NCBI GenBank assembly: GCA_020627905.1
Contig: JAHDFZ010000004.1
Location: forward strand, 1-36,439
Source of the DNA: Verrucomicrobiota bacterium
GTDB taxonomy: Bacteria > Verrucomicrobiota > Verrucomicrobiia > Verrucomicrobiales > DEV007
Direction of reading: 5' to 3'
DNA length: 36,439 bases
How positions within the stretch are numbered: position 1 is the first letter of the stretch; the number at the start of each line of letters is the position of its first letter. A program made the position numbers and the translations under genes. This document shows positions 32,829 to 36,439 of the stretch, one piece after another. Under the pieces are notes generated by a model. That model saw only the letters and a list, made by a program, of their open reading frames with translations, had not been told where the DNA came from and searched no databases.

Positions 32829-35800
32829 TGTTCGAGAAACTGCTCCAGCGAGGCACACTTGTCGCCGTCCTCGTGGCGATGACGCTGCTGCTTGGAATCG
32901 TCGCCGCGTTGCGGGTGCCGGTGCAGATGATCCCGGACCTGGAGACGCGCATCATATCCGTAGAAACGAACTGGCCGGGAGCAACGCCTCAGGATGTAGA
33001 GAAAGACATCCTCATCGAGCAGGAACTCTATCTGCGCACCCTGCCGAATCTGCAGCGGATGACCTCGCAGGCGACCACCGGTGGGGCGACAGTGGAGCTG
33101 GAGTTCCCCTTCGGGATCGATACGCAGGAAGCCCTCATCGAGGTCAATAACGCCCTCACGCAAGTGCCCTCCTACCCGGAGAACGTCGATGAGCCGGTGA
33201 TCCGAACGGACTCCTTTTCCTATAACCCATTTTTATATTTCCGCACCGTGCCGCTACCGGGGAATCCGAAGGGGCACGATCTGGATATGCTGCGCGATTT
33301 CGTCGATGACGAGATCCGCCCTCGCATGGAGCGGGTGCCGGGAGTGTCCCGCGTCAATCTGAGCGGGGGAGCGCCTCGTCAGATCCGTATCGAGGTAGAC
33401 CCGGCTCAGTTGGCCGAGCGCGGTCTCTCGCTAGGGGCTGTGCGCGATGCCATTCGCACGAGGAATGTCGATGTGTCAGCAGGCGACCTTGATAGTGGGA
33501 AGCGGCGTTATCTGATGCGGACGGTGGGGCGTTTCAATGATTTAGAATCTTTGCGGCAAATGATCATTGTGCGACGCGGCGATGCCGTCGTTCGGCTGGG
33601 GGACCTGGCAACGGTGAAGCTGGATCACGCGGAGCTGCGGAGTCGCAATTACTCGAACGGTGTCCCGAACATTGTCGTGTCGGTGGTTCGGCAGACCGGC
33701 TCCAATGTCATTGAGATTCGCGACCAGATCATGCCGCTGGTGGAGCAGATGAACGAGGACATCCTGCGCCCCAATGGTCTGGAGATGTCCCTCAGCAGTG
33801 AGGATGTGAGCTACGTGGAGGATTCGGTCGCGAATGTCGTGAAGAACATTATTATCGGCGCGCTGCTGGCAGCATTGGTCCTGTTTATCTTTCTGCGATC
33901 CGCCTCGACGACGCTCATCGGCATGCTGGGGATGCCGATCTGTATCGTTGCAGGATTCATCGGGCTGCTCCTCTTAGGACGAACGATCAATGTCATTTCT
34001 CTGGCCGGTATCGCCTTTGCCATCGGCATGACAATAGATAACACCATCGTCGTGCTTGAGAGCATCGCTCAGGAGCGCAAGTCCGGGAAAAAGCGTTTTG
34101 CGGCAGCGCGTGACGGAGTGGACAAAGTCTGGTCGGCCGTGCTCTCCGGCACCATGACGACGGTGCTGGTTTTCCTCCCGGTCCTGTTCATTCAGGAGGA
34201 AGCGGGTCAGCTCTTCTCGGATATCGGCATTGCCATGTCAGCGTCGATCATTGTCTCCATGCTGGTGGCGGTCGCCGTCGTCCCCGTCACCTACGCGAAC
34301 TTTCCGGGCAGGGGGCCAGATGCTGGGTCATCTGCGGATGCGGTAGAGAAACGTGTCCGTCGACTGCTGCCCTTCGTCGAACGGATCATCGTTTCTCCGT
34401 GGAAGCGCATGTTCTGTCTCGGAGCGACCATCTCGGCCATCGCCGCTGTTTTCATCTGGCTGACTCCTCCTGCCGAATATCTGCCCGAGGGCGAGGAGGC
34501 GAAGGCGTTCTCCGCCATGATCGCTCCACCGGGATATAACCTCTCAGAGATGGACCGCATCGCTCGCGAGATTGAGGAGCAGCTTCTCCCTGCTCTCAAG
34601 GAAGACCCCGCAGCATTTGACCGGGGAGAAACGGAAATCCCGGCGCTCGACCGCATCGACATCATCGTCTCACCAGGTCAGATTTTCACCATCGCGGTGA
34701 CAAAGGATTTCGATCACATTGACGAATACATCGAGCGGATCAACGCGATCTATCGCTCCTACCCTGGCATGCGAGCCTTCTCTTCGCGAGGGTCGATCAT
34801 ATCAAGCAATGACGGCGGCACGCGAGCTGTCGCCCTCGATATCAGCGGGCGAGAACTCGCTGATATCTATGCAACGGCCCAGGAAATTTACGCTTCTGCC
34901 GAGAAGCTCATCGCCGATGCACAGATCGACTCCGACCCCGGTTCCCTCGTGCTCGGGCAGCCGCTGCTCGAAATCAGGCCCCACTGGGAGCGACTGGCAG
35001 AGCTGGAGTTCTCAGCGGGTGATTTCGGCTTCGCCGCTGCGGCGCTGAGCGATGGAGCCTTCGTCGATGAGTTTTATACTCGCGATGACAAGATTGACAT
35101 TTTCCTCTACAGCAAAGCCGGGAATGAGCAGAGCCTCGGGGCTATTGAGACCCTGCCTCTCTACACGCCGCAGGGGTCAATCGTGCCCCTGGGATCTCTG
35201 GCGACGATCGAGGAGTCATTCGATGCCGCCGATATTCGCCGGGTAGACGGGAGGCGGACAGTGACGCTCTATATCATCCCGCCGCGTTCGCTCGCTCTCG
35301 AGTCAGCCGTGCAGCAGCTGCGCGCAGAAATCATCCGGCCTATGCGATCTGGTGGAAAACTGCCTGACGGCGTCACTCTCAGCATCACTGGGGCGAGCGA
35401 TCAGCTCGACGCCACTCGTTCATCGCTCGGGCAGAACCTCTGGATCGCGGTGGCTCTCTGCTACCTGCAGCTCGTGATTATTTACCGTCACTGGGGCTAT
35501 CCCATCTTCATTCTCATCACAGTGCCATTGGGGATCGGGGGCGGCATTGTCGGGCTATGGCTGCTGAATTTCTTCGGAGGTATGCTGCCGCGCTTCGGGC
35601 TGGATGCCATCCAGCAGCCCTTCGACATGATCACGATGTTAGGATTTCTGATTCTGCTGGGAACCTCCGTAAACAATCCGATTCTCATTGTGGATCGCGC
35701 AATGAAGAACTTTCGAGAAGAGGGGCTGGATGCTCTAGAGTCGGTGAAAGACGCGGTGAGTTCGCGGCTTCGGCCTGTGCTCATGACGACGATGACCAGT

Positions 35801-35983
35801 CTGATGGGATTGTCGCCGCTCGTCTTCCTACCGGGTGCCGGGACCGAGCTTTACCGCGGCCTCGGAGCGGTTGTCCTGTTTGGCCTGGCGTTTTCGGCCG
35901 TGGTGACGCTGACCTTTCTACCGTCCTTGCTAGCGGTTTGGTTGCGTTTCCTGGAGCGGCCTAGATTTCGCCAAAGCTGTTGA
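32828..35983 (+). CDS. RND efflux permease (AcrB/HAE1-like family)
   Basis: A 1051-residue inner-membrane RND transporter, the usual length, driven by the proton gradient. TM1 is at the N-terminus (GTLVAVLVAMTLLLGIVAAL), and the periplasmic porter domains lie at about residues 40-330 and 560-860. TM2-TM6 begin near 338 (NIIIGALLAALVLFIFL) and TM8-TM12 begin near 878. The TM4 motif is AIGMTIDNTIVVLES with one acidic residue, Asp404, where AcrB has an Asp-Asp pair; single-Asp versions are common in the HAE1/nodulation branches. It is coupled to the adaptor gene upstream. No TolC-like gene is in the window, and the substrate (drug or metal-free organic) is unknown. Confidence 0.93.
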   Translation: MFEKLLQRGTLVAVLVAMTLLLGIVAALRVPVQMIPDLETRIISVETNWPGATPQDVEKDILIEQELYLRTLPNLQRMTSQATTGGATVELEFPFGIDTQEALIEVNNALTQVPSYPENVDEPVIRTDSFSYNPFLYFRTVPLPGNPKGHDLDMLRDFVDDEIRPRMERVPGVSRVNLSGGAPRQIRIEVDPAQLAERGLSLGAVRDAIRTRNVDVSAGDLDSGKRRYLMRTVGRFNDLESLRQMIIVRRGDAVVRLGDLATVKLDHAELRSRNYSNGVPNIVVSVVRQTGSNVIEIRDQIMPLVEQMNEDILRPNGLEMSLSSEDVSYVEDSVANVVKNIIIGALLAALVLFIFLRSASTTLIGMLGMPICIVAGFIGLLLLGRTINVISLAGIAFAIGMTIDNTIVVLESIAQERKSGKKRFAAARDGVDKVWSAVLSGTMTTVLVFLPVLFIQEEAGQLFSDIGIAMSASIIVSMLVAVAVVPVTYANFPGRGPDAGSSADAVEKRVRRLLPFVERIIVSPWKRMFCLGATISAIAAVFIWLTPPAEYLPEGEEAKAFSAMIAPPGYNLSEMDRIAREIEEQLLPALKEDPAAFDRGETEIPALDRIDIIVSPGQIFTIAVTKDFDHIDEYIERINAIYRSYPGMRAFSSRGSIISSNDGGTRAVALDISGRELADIYATAQEIYASAEKLIADAQIDSDPGSLVLGQPLLEIRPHWERLAELEFSAGDFGFAAAALSDGAFVDEFYTRDDKIDIFLYSKAGNEQSLGAIETLPLYTPQGSIVPLGSLATIEESFDAADIRRVDGRRTVTLYIIPPRSLALESAVQQLRAEIIRPMRSGGKLPDGVTLSITGASDQLDATRSSLGQNLWIAVALCYLQLVIIYRHWGYPIFILITVPLGIGGGIVGLWLLNFFGGMLPRFGLDAIQQPFDMITMLGFLILLGTSVNNPILIVDRAMKNFREEGLDALESVKDAVSSRLRPVLMTTMTSLMGLSPLVFLPGAGTELYRGLGAVVLFGLAFSAVVTLTFLPSLLAVWLRFLERPRFRQSC

Positions 35984-35991
35984 GGGCGGAG

Positions 35992-36255
35992 CTAGGCGGG
36001 AACTGAGCGGAGACGTTTACGAGCGAAGGCAATTCCTGAAGAGCTTTTCAGATAGCGTTCGAACTCTCGAGCCTTCTTTTCGTCAGAGAACGCGAGGTAG
36101 GTCTCAACGATCCATGGGCGATATTTGGACGTGTGTTTCGATTTTCCTGCGTTGTGGTCTGCGAGTCGTTGCTTCAGGTCTGACGTGAAGCCGACGTAGG
36201 TGCGCTCTGGATCGGTTTCGCTTCGAAGTAGATAGACGTAGTGAAAGCGGTTCAT
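35992..36255 (-). CDS. Small GIY-YIG domain nuclease-like protein
   Basis: An 87-residue single-domain GIY-YIG protein. The motif strands are YVYLLRS (residues 5-11) and RTYVGFTSDLKQRLADHN (about 17-34, where YVG replaces YIG), followed by YRPWIVETYLAF and EFERYLKSSSG with the conserved Glu. Free-standing proteins of this size are common and their role is mostly unknown; a role in DNA processing is expected from the fold. The ATG at 36255 gives the family start, while the longer frame to 36324 runs through a repeat. It converges on the RND permease (8 bases between stops) and lies next to hairpin repeats. Confidence 0.85.
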   Translation of the reverse strand: MNRFHYVYLLRSETDPERTYVGFTSDLKQRLADHNAGKSKHTSKYRPWIVETYLAFSDEKKAREFERYLKSSSGIAFARKRLRSVPA

Positions 36256-36281
36256 CGCAAAACTGTCACGTGGTGGTAACT

Positions 36282-36304
36282 CATTCTTCGCTCTGTCGAG
36301 CGAA
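36282..36304. repeat. 23-bp direct repeat with internal hairpin, copy 1
   Basis: A 23-base unit containing TTCGCTC-4 nt-GAGCGAA, a perfect 7-bp stem with a TGTC loop. An identical copy is at 36417-36439. It lies just upstream of the GIY-YIG start codon. Confidence 0.75.
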
Positions 36305-36416
36305 GTAGGCAAGAAGAGGTTCACTGAAAAAGAGTGAATGGCGCAGCCGTTCGTAGCTCGACCGTGCGAAATAGATCACGTGGCAATAGCCCGTTCTTCG
36401 CTAAAGCTACGAAGGG

Positions 36417-36439
36417 CATTCTTCGCTCTGTCGAGCGAA
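36417..36439. repeat. 23-bp direct repeat with internal hairpin, copy 2
   Basis: Identical to 36282-36304 and cut by the window end, so the full unit may be longer. Between the copies, TTCGTAGCT (36350-36358) and its reverse complement AGCTACGAA (36405-36413) form another inverted pair. Confidence 0.75.

Noticed and set aside
1-36439. CRISPR arrays, rRNA, tRNA, transposase or integrase genes
   Set aside because: No regularly spaced repeats, no RNA gene signatures and no recombinase motifs were seen on either strand.

Overview
The window reads as a chromosomal segment of a free-living Gram-negative bacterium. The outer genes are about 60% G+C by eye. The mix of a GlnD end, a RapA ATPase, a class A penicillin-binding protein, an LplT/Aas-like pair, a possible PulG/H-X9-DG-type pilin fragment and an RND pump fits Verrucomicrobiota or a relative. 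That placement is an inference with modest confidence; there is no rRNA or tRNA to anchor it.

Left flank (1-13137): the 3' end of glnD, a convergent beta-hydroxyacid dehydrogenase with lysine-rich tails, then a forward run of rapA, a bifunctional penicillin-binding protein and a polytopic HTTM-like membrane protein. Next comes a reverse pair, an LplT-like MFS transporter translationally coupled to an Aas-like acyltransferase with a one-base frameshift, and then a forward GlcD-type FAD oxidase.

Defence island (13223-31216): about 17 kb of genes on the minus strand, from 30132 down to 13223, carry two anti-phage systems. First is a complete type I-like BREX cluster (brxA, brxB, brxC, pglX, pglZ, brxL), interrupted between pglX and pglZ by a HigB/HigA toxin-antitoxin pair. 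A LysR-family regulator diverges from brxA. The BrxL homologue keeps its AAA+ core, but its C-terminus looks like the phospholipase-D-like MIT_C domain of MITD1 instead of a Lon protease domain. Second is a CBASS operon: an unknown 260-residue protein, a Cap15-type two-helix/beta-barrel effector, a DncV-like CD-NTase, and a standalone E2-like protein carrying a C-terminal SEC-C zinc motif. This layout matches a type II-short CBASS. A candidate promoter with an inverted repeat over its -10 region lies directly upstream of this operon.

Right flank (31217-36439): a small uncertain ORF, an RND adaptor and permease pair overlapping by one base, and a small GIY-YIG nuclease followed by hairpin-forming direct repeats that run into the window edge.

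How the parts work together: BREX (PglX methylation plus BrxC/PglZ/BrxL exclusion) would act early against incoming phage DNA. CBASS (cyclic nucleotide signal to Cap15 membrane disruption) would act as an abortive back-up. HigBA may stabilise the locus, and the LysR protein may control BREX expression. The most unusual points are the BrxL domain exchange, the E2/SEC-C fusion, the uncharacterised first gene of the CBASS operon, and the AT-rich central block of pglX.
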